A program made the translations under genes and the position numbers. A DNA stretch of 64,000 bases, from assembly GCA_903837595.1 (NCBI GenBank), contig CAILVI010000284.1, positions 1-64,000 on the forward strand, read 5' to 3'. The notes beneath the pieces were generated by a model that saw nothing but the letters and a program-made list of their open reading frames with translations, ran no database searches and had not been told where the DNA came from. This document shows, piece by piece, positions 18,735 to 28,619 of this stretch. Source of the DNA: an uncultured Thiodictyon sp. (GTDB lineage: Bacteria; Pseudomonadota; Gammaproteobacteria; Chromatiales; Chromatiaceae). Position 1 is the first letter of the stretch. The number at the start of each line of letters is the position of its first letter.

Positions 18735-19172
18735 ATGAAATTGCAGCAACTCTCACTCTTTCTCGAGAACCGTCCCGGGCGCCTGGGCGCCCCGCTGGAG
18801 GCGATCGCCGCGGCGGGCATCAATCTGATGACCCTGTCGCTGGCGGACACTGCCCAGTTCGGCATCCTGCGCCTGATCGTGCGTGAGTGGGAGCAGGCCC
18901 GGCAGGTCCTGGAGGATGCCGGTTGGGTGGTCAATCTTACCGAGGTGGTGGCGGTGGACCTGCTCGATCGCCCCGGCGGTTTGGCCCAGGCACTGAAGGT
19001 CCTGGAGAGCGCGGGGCTCAATATCGAGTATCTGTATGCCTTCTCACTGCGCCGCGGCGACAAGGCGATCCTGATCTTCCGCTTCGACGACCCGGATCAG
19101 GCCATCACCGTGCTGAAGGCCGCCGGCCTGCATGTGGTGGATGCCGAGGAACTCTTCAGCCACGTTGCGTGA
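18735..19172 (+). CDS. Protein of two ACT domains
   Basis: 145 residues in two ACT repeats, about 1-70 (LSLFLENRPGRLGAPLEAIA) and 72-145 (VDLLDRPGGLAQALKVLE). ACT domains bind amino acids and act as regulators. This stand-alone double-ACT protein is commonly encoded with paaK and ior genes, and probably senses an aromatic amino acid. It lies between the two paaK paralogues, 10 bases before the second. Confidence 0.88.
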   Translation: MKLQQLSLFLENRPGRLGAPLEAIAAAGINLMTLSLADTAQFGILRLIVREWEQARQVLEDAGWVVNLTEVVAVDLLDRPGGLAQALKVLESAGLNIEYLYAFSLRRGDKAILIFRFDDPDQAITVLKAAGLHVVDAEELFSHVA

Positions 19173-19182
19173 GTAGTGACCT

Positions 19183-20514
19183 ATGCCGGCTTCCGGATTT
19201 GCCATCGAGAACCGTGTCTTCGATCCCGCGGAGACCCTGCCGCGCGCCGCTCTGGAGGCCCTGCAACTGGAGCGCCTGCGCGATCTGGTCGCGCGGGTCT
19301 CCGAGGTCCCGTTCTATCGCGACTACTTCACCCTGCATGACATCACCCGGCGCAGTATCCGCTCTCTGGACGATGTCCGGCGCCTGCCCTTCACTACCAA
19401 GGATGATCTGCGTCGCCATCAGCCGCTGGGCTTCCTGGCGGTGCCCCGCCGGGAGGTGGCGCGCATCCACGGCTCATCCGGGACCACCGGTCGGCCGACC
19501 TTCGTTGCCTACACCGCGCAGGATCTCAAGACCTGGTCGGGACTCTGCGCCCGCTTCCTGGTAGCCGGGGGGCTGAGACCCGAACACACGGTGCAGATTG
19601 CCTTCGGTTACGGGCTCTTCACCGGGGGCTTCGGGCTCCACTATGGGGTGGAGCAGGTCGGCGCGGCCGTGATTCCCGCCGCCTCCGGCAACACCCGCCG
19701 GCAACTCGACATCATTCACGACCTCGCCCCCGAGGTGCTGATCTGCACCCCGAGCTATGCGCTGACCATCGCCGACGGCGCCCGCGAGTTGGGCATGGAC
19801 CCGCGCTCCTTGCCCCTGCGCTTTGGTCATTTCGGCGGTGAGCCCTGGACCGAGGACATGCGCCGGGAGATCGAGGAGCAACTCGACATTCTGGCATTCA
19901 ACAACTACGGACTGTCCGAGGTCATGGGCCCTGGTGTCAGCGGCGAATGCGCGGCCCGCAACGGGATGCACCTGCAGGAAGATCACTTTCTGGTGGAGTG
20001 CCTCGACCCGGAGACCCTGGCGCCGGTTCCGGAGGGGGAGCCCGGGGAGTTGGTCATTACCACCCTGACCCGCGAGGCAGTGCCGATGATCCGCTATCGC
20101 ACCCGCGATATCGCGCGGCTCTATCGTGAGCCCTGCGCCTGCGGGCGCCACATGACCCGTATGAGCCGGGTGGCCGGGCGCAGCGACGACATGCTGATCA
20201 TCCGCGGGGTCAACGTCTTCCCGTCCCAGATCGAGGAGGCCCTGCTGCGGGTGGAGGGCACGACGCCTCATTATCTGATCGAGGTGGACCGCCCGGGGAC
20301 CCTGGATCAGGTGACGGTGAAGGTGGAGATCCGTGCCGAGATGTTCTCCGACCGCATGGACCGGATGCAGGGCCTGCGTGAGCGCATTGCGCGCGAGATC
20401 CACACCGTGGCCGGCATCCGGGCGGAGGTGGACCTGGTGGAACCGCGCCGCATTGAGCGTTTCGCCGGCAAGGCTAAGCGGGTGCTGGACAAGCGGAGCT
20501 TATCGGACGGCTGA
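19183..20514 (+). CDS. paaK: Phenylacetate--CoA ligase (second paralogue)
   Basis: 443 residues. Same family and length as the gene at 17206, with SSGTTGRP near residue 104, GYGLFTGGFGLHYGVEQ near 146 and RGVNVFPSQIEEALL near 343. The two paralogues differ enough to suggest different aryl-acid preferences. It ends the ior-paaK-ACT-paaK group and is followed by hairpin-rich non-coding DNA. Confidence 0.9.
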   Translation: MPASGFAIENRVFDPAETLPRAALEALQLERLRDLVARVSEVPFYRDYFTLHDITRRSIRSLDDVRRLPFTTKDDLRRHQPLGFLAVPRREVARIHGSSGTTGRPTFVAYTAQDLKTWSGLCARFLVAGGLRPEHTVQIAFGYGLFTGGFGLHYGVEQVGAAVIPAASGNTRRQLDIIHDLAPEVLICTPSYALTIADGARELGMDPRSLPLRFGHFGGEPWTEDMRREIEEQLDILAFNNYGLSEVMGPGVSGECAARNGMHLQEDHFLVECLDPETLAPVPEGEPGELVITTLTREAVPMIRYRTRDIARLYREPCACGRHMTRMSRVAGRSDDMLIIRGVNVFPSQIEEALLRVEGTTPHYLIEVDRPGTLDQVTVKVEIRAEMFSDRMDRMQGLRERIAREIHTVAGIRAEVDLVEPRRIERFAGKAKRVLDKRSLSDG

Positions 20515-20562
20515 CCCTCTCATCCTCGTGACACGGCCGATTGCGTGACACCGCCGAGCTCT

Positions 20563-20588
20563 CGTGACACCGCTCCAGCGGTGTCACG
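20563..20588. terminator. Strong hairpin after the ior-paaK group
   Basis: A perfect 12-base stem, cgtgacaccgct / agcggtgtcacg, with a 2-base loop. The word cgtgacac also occurs twice just upstream. No U-run follows, so it may be a repetitive palindrome that works as a transcript end or stabiliser. A small second hairpin (ttggcg / cgccaa) follows. Confidence 0.45.
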
Positions 20589-20772
20589 CGTGTGTTTGGC
20601 GCTCCGCGCCAAGTCCGCCGCCGGCTGGAATGATGATCCTAGAAAGGGCGGTCATCACGCCAAGGCGCCAATCGACGAAAACACAATATCCTAATGATCA
20701 ATCGATCGTTCTCAGGATTTCTGTGGCGTGTTAGCCTTCGCGTTTCATCTTGTAAGCCCGAGGCCACCCGCG

Positions 20773-21810
20773 ATGACTGCCCCACGACGCTCCCTGATCA
20801 GTTCCAGGCTCGGTTCCAGGCTCGGCTCCGCCCTCGGCGCCTTGGCCCTTGTCACGCTATCGCTATCTGCCCTGGCCGAGACCACGCTGCTCAATGCCTC
20901 CTACGATCTGACGCGGGAGCTCTATAAGGACATCAACCCGGCCTTTATTGCCGCGTACAAGAAGGACACCGGCCAGGACATCGGCGTGAACCAATCCCAT
21001 GGCGGCTCCAGCAAACAGGCGCTGGCGGTCGCGGCCGGCCTGCAGGCCGACGTGGTCACGATGAACCAGACGCCCGACATCGACCTCTTGGTCGAGCGCG
21101 GCGGTCTGGTGGCGAAAGATTGGCGCGACCGCTTCCCCCATGGCGCCTCACCCTACACCACCACCTCGGTGTTCCTCGTGCGCAAGGGCAATCCCAAGGG
21201 CGTCAAGGAATGGGCCGACCTCGCCCGCCCCGGGTTGTCCGTCGTCGTGCCCAACCCCAAGACTTCCGGGAACGGCCGCTATGCCTATCTCGCCGCCTGG
21301 GGTAGCGTCATCGCCGCGGGCGGCAGCGAGACTCAGGCACGGCAATTCGTGCAAAAGGTGTTTGCCAACGTCCCGGTCTTCGATGGCGGCGGGCGGGGGG
21401 CCACCACCACCTTCACCCAACGCGAGATCGGCGACGTGCTGGTCACTTTCGAGAACGAGGCGGCGCTGATTGCGCGCGAGCTGGGCGCGGACCAGTTCGA
21501 CGCGGTCTATCCCTCGCTCAGCATCGATGCCAGCGCCCCGGTGGCCGTCGTCGAAACCGTCGTCGCCAGACACGGCACGGCCGCCGCAGCCAAGGCGTAT
21601 CTCGACTTTCTGTTTACCGATGCCGGTCAGCGTCTGGTCGCGAAACACTATTTCCGCCCGCGCTCGGCTGCGGTACTGGCCGAGAACGCGGAGCGCTTCC
21701 CGCCGATCAAAACCTTCGAGGTCGAGCAACTGCTCGGTCCCTGGGCCGAGGTCCAACAGAAACACTTCGCCGAAGGCGGCATCTTCGACCAGATCGTGGT
21801 GAATCGATGA
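20773..21810 (+). CDS. Sulfate/thiosulfate ABC transporter substrate-binding protein
   Basis: 345 residues from the ATG at 20773, which opens a signal peptide ending near LSALAE. It matches the Sbp/CysP family: LLNASYDLTRELY near 35, NQSHGGSSKQA near 68, VPNPKTSGNGRYAYLAAWG near 160. It binds sulfate, thiosulfate or a related oxyanion in the periplasm. The permease and ATPase genes cysT, cysW and cysA are not adjacent, so it is an orphan binding protein here. Its stop overlaps the start of a cupin gene (ATGA). Confidence 0.9.
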   Translation: MTAPRRSLISSRLGSRLGSALGALALVTLSLSALAETTLLNASYDLTRELYKDINPAFIAAYKKDTGQDIGVNQSHGGSSKQALAVAAGLQADVVTMNQTPDIDLLVERGGLVAKDWRDRFPHGASPYTTTSVFLVRKGNPKGVKEWADLARPGLSVVVPNPKTSGNGRYAYLAAWGSVIAAGGSETQARQFVQKVFANVPVFDGGGRGATTTFTQREIGDVLVTFENEAALIARELGADQFDAVYPSLSIDASAPVAVVETVVARHGTAAAAKAYLDFLFTDAGQRLVAKHYFRPRSAAVLAENAERFPPIKTFEVEQLLGPWAEVQQKHFAEGGIFDQIVVNR

Positions 21811-22256
21811 GTGATTCCCCGGTCCTTCGCTCGCTCCCAGGTCAGCGCTGGGAAGGGATCGACCTGCTGGACTATAAACCCAGCGGCAGCGCACCCTTCA
21901 AGTCCATCTCCCGCCAGGTGCTGATCGGTGACGACACCCTCGCCTGCGAACTGCGCTATTTCGAGATTGCCGCGGGCGGGCACTCCACCCTGGAGCGGCA
22001 CGAGCACGCCCACGGTGTATTGGTGCTGAGCGGGCGGGGTGCCTGCCTGGTGGGCCGAGACGTTGCGCCGATCGGCGTACAGGACTTGGTGCGTATCCCG
22101 CCCTGGACCTGGCACCAATTCCGCGCCGACCCGGATTCGGCCCTCGGTTTTCTGTGTATGGTCAACCGCGAACGCGACCGGCCGGTATTGCCCACCGAGT
22201 CGGACCTGGAGGCGCTGCGCGCGGACCCGGCGATAGCCGCATTTGTTCGGCCTTGA
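21807..22256 (+). CDS. Small cupin-domain protein
   Basis: 149 residues overlapping the sulfate-binding gene by four bases, so probably translationally coupled. The cupin motif 1 histidines are in ERHEHAHGVLVLSGRG (near 64-78), and motif 2 is in VRIPPWTWHQFRA (near 95-107). A metal site is therefore likely. The function is unknown; the coupling suggests a role with the sulfate-binding protein, perhaps in sensing or sulfur metabolism. Confidence 0.8.
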   Translation: MSDSPVLRSLPGQRWEGIDLLDYKPSGSAPFKSISRQVLIGDDTLACELRYFEIAAGGHSTLERHEHAHGVLVLSGRGACLVGRDVAPIGVQDLVRIPPWTWHQFRADPDSALGFLCMVNRERDRPVLPTESDLEALRADPAIAAFVRP

Positions 22257-22275
22257 TCATCGGTGAGGAACCACC

Positions 22276-25200
22276 TCAGTCCCGAGGGCGCGCCAGCCAC
22301 TTCAATAGCGTTGCGAATAGCGTATCCGGTTCAATCGGTTTGCTGACATAATCGTTCATCCCGGCAGCGAAACACTTCGCCTTGTCCTGCGCAAAGGCAT
22401 TCGCCGTCATTGCAAGAATGGGAACCCGGGAGCCGTCCGGCTGCTGGCGTATCCGCCGAGTGGCTTCGAGCCCGTCCATGTTGGGCATCTGTATGTCCAT
22501 CAGAATCACGTCGTAGGCCTGTCGACCGGCCAGCCCCACCGCTTCGGCACCATCTGCGGCCACATCCACCACCAAGCCGGCGGCCTCCAGCAGCTCGCGT
22601 GAAACCTCCATGTTGATCGGTTCGTCTTCAACCAGCAGGATACGGCAACCAAAATAGTCGCGCGTCAGCGTGGCCTCGCTGGCATCGGCAGCCGGGGAGA
22701 TTGCTGTCGCCGTGGCCGACTTGCCGATCTTGATCCGTGCCGTAAACCAGAAGGTGCTGCCGGCGCCGAGGGTGCTCTGCGCCCCGGCCTCCCCGCCCAT
22801 CGACTGGGCCAGGCGGCGGGTGATGGCGAGGCCCAGCCCGGTGCCGCCATATTGTCGCGTGAAGGAGTTGTCCGCCTGCTCGAAGGCCGAGAATAGCCTG
22901 GGCAGGGTTTGCGGCGCGATGCCGATGCCCGTATCCTGGACTTCAAAGCGCACCAGGATGCTGTCTGCTTCTTCCAACGCGGCGGCGGCACGCAACGTCA
23001 CGGTACCGCGTTCCATAAACTTGACCGCATTGCTCGCGTAGTTCAACAGCGCCTGCTGGAGCCGCGTGGGATCACCCAGTAGCCGGTAGGGCATGGGCGG
23101 CACCTCGACCAGCAGTCGGATATTCTTGGTCTGCGCCTGACTCGCGAGCATGGCCACCACATTGGCTGCGATGGCACTCAGGTTGACCTCTACCTCCTCG
23201 AGAACCAACCTGCCCGCCTCGATCTTCGAGAGGTCGAGAACGGCATTGACGATTTCCAGCAGGTGTTGGCTGGCGGCCTCGATCTTGTCGAGCCGTTCGG
23301 TTTGCTTCGGGGCCACGCCGTCGCGTTTCATCAGATAGGCCATGCCGGTAATCGCATTGAGCGGCGTGCGTATTTCGTGCGACATATTGGCGAGGAAGGC
23401 GCTCTTGGCCACGTTGGCGGCCTCGGCGGCGTCCTTGGCGGCGGCCAGTTGTTCAGTGCGTTTCTCTACGAGTTGTTCGAGCTGCGCGCGATATTGGGCG
23501 AGCTCCGCCGCGGCGGCTTTAGCGGCGGTGATATCGGTCAACAGGGCGAGCGAACCGGCATACTCACCCTGTTCATCCGTAAGCGCAGTCGCACTGACGA
23601 GACACCAGCAGGCACGACCGTCTTTGCAACGGAAACAGCGCTCGTCGTGGGAATCCACCTTGCCGGCATGCCCTTCCTGAATGCGCGGCTGCTGGTCCGC
23701 CACGTGTTGCTCGAACAGGAACGATTCGACGGTGCGTCCCATCATCTCTGCGGGCAGATAACCCAGTATCCGGCACATCGCGGCATTGACAAAGCTCGTG
23801 CGGTCGGCGGCATCCGTGGCCCAGACGCCTTCGTTGGCCGACTCGACGAACCGGCGGTACTTCTCTTCGCTGGCGTAGAGCGATTCTTCGGCCAACAGCC
23901 GTTCCAATTCCCCGGCGGAGCGCACCGCCACCAGTTTCAATGCGGTTTCGGCGAACTGGCGGTTCTGCAACGGTTGCCGCCCGATCACCGCAATCAGGCC
24001 GATCGGCCGGCCATCATGGCTCCACAGCGTCGTGCCGATGTAGCTTTCCGCCTGCAAGTCCTGGAGCACCTGGTCACGTGGGAAGCACTCGCAGACGCTG
24101 GTGGCAAAGCAGCAGACCTGTTTGCCGACGACATCGCCGCACGGCGTGTCCCTCAGGGCATAGCAGACGTTGTCCTCGAAGTGTCCGTCGCACCACACCG
24201 CAAGGGTGCGGGCCGTCAGCCCATCCCCTTCCAGGCGGTCGATGCAGACATAGAACATATCCAGGGTTTCGGCGAGGTAGCGCGCCAGCACATGGAAGAA
24301 TGTCTCTCCCGGAGAGCGACCGCTGGTGCGCGCCAGAAAGGCCTGAACGTCGGTGGCCTGTTTGTGCTCGGTAATGTCCAGGTTGACGCCGATATATTTG
24401 ACAATCGTGCCGGTGTCGTCGCGTTGTGGCGTAGCCAGCCCGCGCACCCAGGTAATGACCCCACCCGGCGTTCGGAAGCGGTAGTCCTGGTCCCAACTTC
24501 CACCGGACTCGACCGTCCGTTGCCAGTCCGAGGCAACGGATGCGCGATCCTCAGGATGCAGTGCCGCTAACCAACCGTCCCCGAGCGCCGCCGTCGGGGC
24601 CATCCCCGCCATGCCGCACCAGCGTTTGTTGGCATACAGGCAACCGCCGTCGGGCGAGGTGAGGTAAATGCCGACCGGCGCCAGTTCCGCCAAGGTCCGG
24701 AACGTTTCCTCGCTATCGCGTAATGCCGCCTCCGCCTGCTTGCGCGCGCTAATGTCGATGCAAATGCCGGTCATGCGCAGGGGCTGACCCTGCGCATCGT
24801 AAGTCGTGTCGCCGGTTGCGTAGATCCAGCGGACCTGTCCCGATCCCAGAATGATGCGATATTCGTTGATCAGTGGGACATGGGCACGCATGGCGTCACC
24901 GATACGTGCTTCAGCCGCCAACCGGTCTTCCGGGTGCAGCGCGGACCGCCAGGTGCTGAAGCTCGCTTGCGTCTTGGCCGGATCGACATCGAAGAGATGA
25001 AAAAATTCATCCGACCATGACAGCGTGCCACTGGCGATGTCCCAATCCCAAACGCCCGCACGGGCGGTGCTTTGCGCCAAGGCCAGACGGGCGTTGGACG
25101 CCAGCAGGGCAATCTCCTGCTGCTTGCGCTGAGTGATGTCATGGATGATGGAAAACAGCAGCGGCCTGCCACCGACGTCGACCGGCGTCGAAAAGACCTC

Positions 25201-25728
25201 GACATCGCGCACTTCGCCGTTCGCGATGCGGTGCCGAAAATTGAAATAGTTGCGCTCCTCGTGCAGCGCCCGTTGCCGCTCCAGCGCGACCTCGTCGGGG
25301 GGCAGGGTGTTGATCGCGCTGATGAGCATGCCGACCGGGCCGGGCCGCGGGTAGCCGTAATAGGTGACCGCGGCCTGATTGGCGGCCATGATTTCACCGC
25401 TGGCCGGATCGATGAGCAACATCACCGAGGTATTCTTCTCAAAGAAATGGCGGAAGCGTGTCTCGCTCACTCTCAGACGTTCACGGCTTTGGCGCAACGT
25501 CCACGCCCAACTCCCGAACAACAGCAACGCCAATCCCAGTCCCCCGCTCGCCCAGACAAGCATCGCGTCTGCGTCGGCATACGGCGGGAAGCCGCTCTCG
25601 GAACCGACCAGGATCGGGCGAGGCGACGCGCTTCTCGCGCCAGGTGCAACCAGCAGGCAGAGCACTGCAACACCCCAGGCCGCGATTGCCAGGATGATAC
25701 TGCGGTACCTTCCGAGAATTACCAACAT
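22276..25728 (-). CDS. Hybrid sensor histidine kinase with PAS, GAF and receiver domains; periplasmic sensor apparently lost
   Basis: 1150 residues. Signal-like TM about 8-30, TM about 55-77, three PAS domains (about 85-205, 205-330, 335-455), GAF (about 465-620), a fourth PAS (about 640-755), a coiled coil, HisKA (His in [13 protein letters not shown] near 800), HATPase (to about 1005), and REC (about 1015-1140, with [13 protein letters not shown] phospho-acceptor Asp). Between the two TM helices only about 20 residues remain, starting [16 protein letters not shown]. That resembles the first strand of a BvgS-type solute-binding sensor domain, the rest of which seems deleted. It is monocistronic and divergent from the next kinase. 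Confidence 0.85.
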   Translation of the reverse strand: MLVILGRYRSIILAIAAWGVAVLCLLVAPGARSASPRPILVGSESGFPPYADADAMLVWASGGLGLALLLFGSWAWTLRQSRERLRVSETRFRHFFEKNTSVMLLIDPASGEIMAANQAAVTYYGYPRPGPVGMLISAINTLPPDEVALERQRALHEERNYFNFRHRIANGEVRDVEVFSTPVDVGGRPLLFSIIHDITQRKQQEIALLASNARLALAQSTARAGVWDWDIASGTLSWSDEFFHLFDVDPAKTQASFSTWRSALHPEDRLAAEARIGDAMRAHVPLINEYRIILGSGQVRWIYATGDTTYDAQGQPLRMTGICIDISARKQAEAALRDSEETFRTLAELAPVGIYLTSPDGGCLYANKRWCGMAGMAPTAALGDGWLAALHPEDRASVASDWQRTVESGGSWDQDYRFRTPGGVITWVRGLATPQRDDTGTIVKYIGVNLDITEHKQATDVQAFLARTSGRSPGETFFHVLARYLAETLDMFYVCIDRLEGDGLTARTLAVWCDGHFEDNVCYALRDTPCGDVVGKQVCCFATSVCECFPRDQVLQDLQAESYIGTTLWSHDGRPIGLIAVIGRQPLQNRQFAETALKLVAVRSAGELERLLAEESLYASEEKYRRFVESANEGVWATDAADRTSFVNAAMCRILGYLPAEMMGRTVESFLFEQHVADQQPRIQEGHAGKVDSHDERCFRCKDGRACWCLVSATALTDEQGEYAGSLALLTDITAAKAAAAELAQYRAQLEQLVEKRTEQLAAAKDAAEAANVAKSAFLANMSHEIRTPLNAITGMAYLMKRDGVAPKQTERLDKIEAASQHLLEIVNAVLDLSKIEAGRLVLEEVEVNLSAIAANVVAMLASQAQTKNIRLLVEVPPMPYRLLGDPTRLQQALLNYASNAVKFMERGTVTLRAAAALEEADSILVRFEVQDTGIGIAPQTLPRLFSAFEQADNSFTRQYGGTGLGLAITRRLAQSMGGEAGAQSTLGAGSTFWFTARIKIGKSATATAISPAADASEATLTRDYFGCRILLVEDEPINMEVSRELLEAAGLVVDVAADGAEAVGLAGRQAYDVILMDIQMPNMDGLEATRRIRQQPDGSRVPILAMTANAFAQDKAKCFAAGMNDYVSKPIEPDTLFATLLKWLARPRD

Positions 25729-25967
25729 GCGGGGAGGAAACCCAACCGTCTAAGTGCGAGACTGGGGTCGAGGGTAGTCCGGATGCGGCTTGGAATGCAA
25801 GGCCGACGGAAACGCCGTGCGGCGCTTGCGGCCGAAGGCAGGGTCTGACAATCTTCGGAACGATTATGCACGTTTTTCCGCAGCCGTTGAGGGGAGTTAG
25901 AGACCCCGAGCCCGTTGGGAGCGAGAACGGCTAAACTCAGCTGACCGGCACCGCCGACTGGACCCCC

Positions 25968-28157
25968 ATGACCGCCCCCGAACCCGAGACCCGACCAACG
26001 CTGCCGCTGACCGTCTTTCTGGTCACCGCGGCCTTGTTGCTGCTGGTCGCACTGGCCGTCTTCCATGGCCTGCGCTCCGACCGCCAAGCCGGCGTCGAGG
26101 CCGCCTTGCAGGCGGTGGCTGAACTGAAGATCGGTCAGCTCGAGACCTGGTTGAGCGAACGCTCCACGGATGTCGACTTTTTCGGCTTGGGCTCGCAATT
26201 GGCGGTCGATTTCGATCGCTGGCTGAGCCAGGGCGGGCAGGATGAGGCGACACTGGCAGTGATTCAGGCGCGTCTCGCGGCGATGAGACAGAATGAGCCC
26301 TATGACACGATTGCGCTCTTCGACCCCGCGGGCAATGAACGCATTCGTAGCGAAGGTATTGCCTCCCAAGCGGAATTCGGGCCGCAGGCCAGCGCGGCGA
26401 TGCGCCAGGACCGACCCCAACTGGTTGACTTTCACCGGCAGCCGGGCCAGCCGATCCAGATCGGCATGGTCGGACCCATCAAACGCATCACGGCATCGGG
26501 CACCCAAGTCGTTGGCGCCATCTATCTGGGCGCGCCCGCGCAGCGGCAGGTCTTCCCGCTGCTGTTACGCTGGCCGCTGCCCTCCCAGACCGGCGAGACC
26601 GTGTTGGCCAGACCCGAGGGCGAGAGCATCTTGAATATCGTCACGCGCAAGGCGCCGCCGATGACCATCCGGGTCCCGATCGACCAGCCGGGACTGCTCT
26701 CGGCCCGTGCCGTGCGCGGTGAGACCGGCATCCAGCGCGGCGCCCGCGACTATGCCGGCGACCCGGTGCTCGGCTACGCCGCCCGGGTCCCAGGGACACC
26801 CTGGATCCTGGTCGCCAAGCAGGACACGCGCGAGGTCGATGCCCCGCTGCGGCAATGGGCGTTGTGGTTGGCGCTGGTCACCTTGTTGCAGTTGTGCGGA
26901 GTGGGTGGGGTGAACTGGTTCTGGTGGCGCTCCCAGTCGAGTCACTGGCGGGCGCACATCCTCCAACAGGCGTTGGATCAGGCCGTGGCGGCTCAGCAGG
27001 CCACCGCGGCCCTGTTCGCCAGCGAGGAGGTCAACCGCGTCACCTTCGAGCAGGCCGCCATCGGGATCGCCCATGTCGGCGTCGATGGGCGCTGGCTGCG
27101 TGTCAACCACAAGCTGTGCGAGATCCTCGGCTACCCCATCGAGGAATTGCCGCGCATCGCCCTCCAGGACATCGAGCATCCGGACGACCGACAATCCGAT
27201 ACCGAGGCGATGCACAAGCTCTTGGCGGGGGAGCGGCCAGTCGATTCGGTGGAGCGGCGCTATGTCCGCAAGGATCGCTCGCTGGTCTGGATCAACCGGA
27301 CCATCTCGCTGGTGCGGGGCACCGACGGCGAGGCGCTGCATTTCATCTTTCTGGTCGAGGACATCGCGGCGCGCAAGCAGTTAGAGGCGGCAGGCAGTGC
27401 CTATCAGGGTCGCCTTGAGGCCGACGTGGCACGCCGGACCCAGGAGCTGGAAACCGCCAACGCGGACCTGGAGAGTTTCAGCTACTCGGTCTCGCACGAC
27501 CTGCGCGCGCCGCTGCGCGCCATCGACGGTTTCAGCGCCATCTTGCGGGAAGACTATGCGCCCCAACTGGATGCAGAAGGGCTGCGTCTGTTCGGCGTGG
27601 TCAGCGATAACGCGCGTAAGATGGCACAATTGATCGACGACATCCTGGCCCTGTCCCGTGCCGGGCGGATGGACCTGGAACTGGCGCCGCTGGATATGAA
27701 TGGCCTGGTCGACGCGGTCTGGGCGGGGCTCGCGCAACAGCGTACCGGGCGGCCGGTCGAGTTCCAGCGGGCCGACTTGCCGTCGGTCTGTGCCGATCGG
27801 CGTGCCTTACAGCAGGTCTGGCAGAATCTGCTCGACAACGCCCTGAAGTTCAGCCGCCACCGTGACCCGGCGCGCATCGAGGTCAGCGCGGAAAGCCAGC
27901 ATGACCTGATCTGGTTTGAGGTCAAGGACAACGGGGTCGGCTTCAATGCGGACTACCGGGACAAGCTGTTCGGCCTGTTCCAGCGGCTCCACGGCATGGA
28001 CGAATTCGCCGGTACCGGCGTCGGCCTGGCCATCGTCAAGCGCTTCGTCCAAAAACACGGCGGACAGGTGGCGGCCGAAGGTGCCGTCAATGTCGGGGCC
28101 AAGTTCCGCTTCGGGCTTCCGGTCAGGCCGGATCAGGCCCTGTCCGAGAAGGAGTGA
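25968..28157 (+). CDS. Sensor histidine kinase with dCache-like periplasmic domain and PAS
   Basis: 729 residues. TM about 16-36, a long periplasmic region about 37-300 with the layout of a double-Cache sensor, TM about 300-320, PAS about 350-470, then a phytochrome-type HisKA (VSHDLRAPLRAIDGF, with phospho-His) and HATPase ending near 725. No receiver of its own. The response regulator gene starts 3 bases after its stop, so the pair is a two-component system. The ligand is unknown. Confidence 0.85.
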   Translation: MTAPEPETRPTLPLTVFLVTAALLLLVALAVFHGLRSDRQAGVEAALQAVAELKIGQLETWLSERSTDVDFFGLGSQLAVDFDRWLSQGGQDEATLAVIQARLAAMRQNEPYDTIALFDPAGNERIRSEGIASQAEFGPQASAAMRQDRPQLVDFHRQPGQPIQIGMVGPIKRITASGTQVVGAIYLGAPAQRQVFPLLLRWPLPSQTGETVLARPEGESILNIVTRKAPPMTIRVPIDQPGLLSARAVRGETGIQRGARDYAGDPVLGYAARVPGTPWILVAKQDTREVDAPLRQWALWLALVTLLQLCGVGGVNWFWWRSQSSHWRAHILQQALDQAVAAQQATAALFASEEVNRVTFEQAAIGIAHVGVDGRWLRVNHKLCEILGYPIEELPRIALQDIEHPDDRQSDTEAMHKLLAGERPVDSVERRYVRKDRSLVWINRTISLVRGTDGEALHFIFLVEDIAARKQLEAAGSAYQGRLEADVARRTQELETANADLESFSYSVSHDLRAPLRAIDGFSAILREDYAPQLDAEGLRLFGVVSDNARKMAQLIDDILALSRAGRMDLELAPLDMNGLVDAVWAGLAQQRTGRPVEFQRADLPSVCADRRALQQVWQNLLDNALKFSRHRDPARIEVSAESQHDLIWFEVKDNGVGFNADYRDKLFGLFQRLHGMDEFAGTGVGLAIVKRFVQKHGGQVAAEGAVNVGAKFRFGLPVRPDQALSEKE

Positions 28158-28160
28158 ATC

Positions 28161-28619
28161 ATGAGCATGACCGATTCGGTGGTCGATATCCTGCTGGTGG
28201 AGGATAACCCCAACGATGCTGAGCTCGCACTGCGCGCACTGAAGAAACACAACCTGGCCAACCGGGTCATCTGGGTCAAGGACGGCGAGGCCGCGCTGGA
28301 TTATCTGTTCCATCGCGGCCAATACGCGGGGCCTATTGACCTGCCACGCGTGGTGCTGCTCGATCTGCGCCTGCCCAAGGTCGACGGCATCGAGGTGCTG
28401 ACGCAGATACGCGCCAATGCGCAGACCCACGAGCTGCCGGTGGTCGTGCTCACCTCGTCGAAGGAGGAACGCGACTTGGTCTCCACCTACAAGCTCGGGG
28501 TGAACAGCTTCGTGGCCAAACCGGTCGCATTCGACGAATTCGCCAAAGTGGTGGCCGATCTCGGTATGTATTGGGTGCTGCTCAATCGTGTGCCGCCCGA
28601 TATCCGGTCGCCGTCGTGA
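28161..28619 (+). CDS. Single-domain response regulator (Rcp1-like)
   Basis: 152 residues. A receiver domain only: acidic pocket [11 protein letters not shown] near 12-22, phospho-acceptor Asp in [13 protein letters not shown] near 67-79, Thr and Lys in VVLTSSKEE and VAKPVAF. This is the Rcp1 branch that receives phosphate from bacteriophytochrome-like kinases. aaggag precedes the start. Its stop overlaps the GTG start of the following kinase (GTGA), so the three genes are one operon. Confidence 0.9.
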   Translation: MSMTDSVVDILLVEDNPNDAELALRALKKHNLANRVIWVKDGEAALDYLFHRGQYAGPIDLPRVVLLDLRLPKVDGIEVLTQIRANAQTHELPVVVLTSSKEERDLVSTYKLGVNSFVAKPVAFDEFAKVVADLGMYWVLLNRVPPDIRSPS

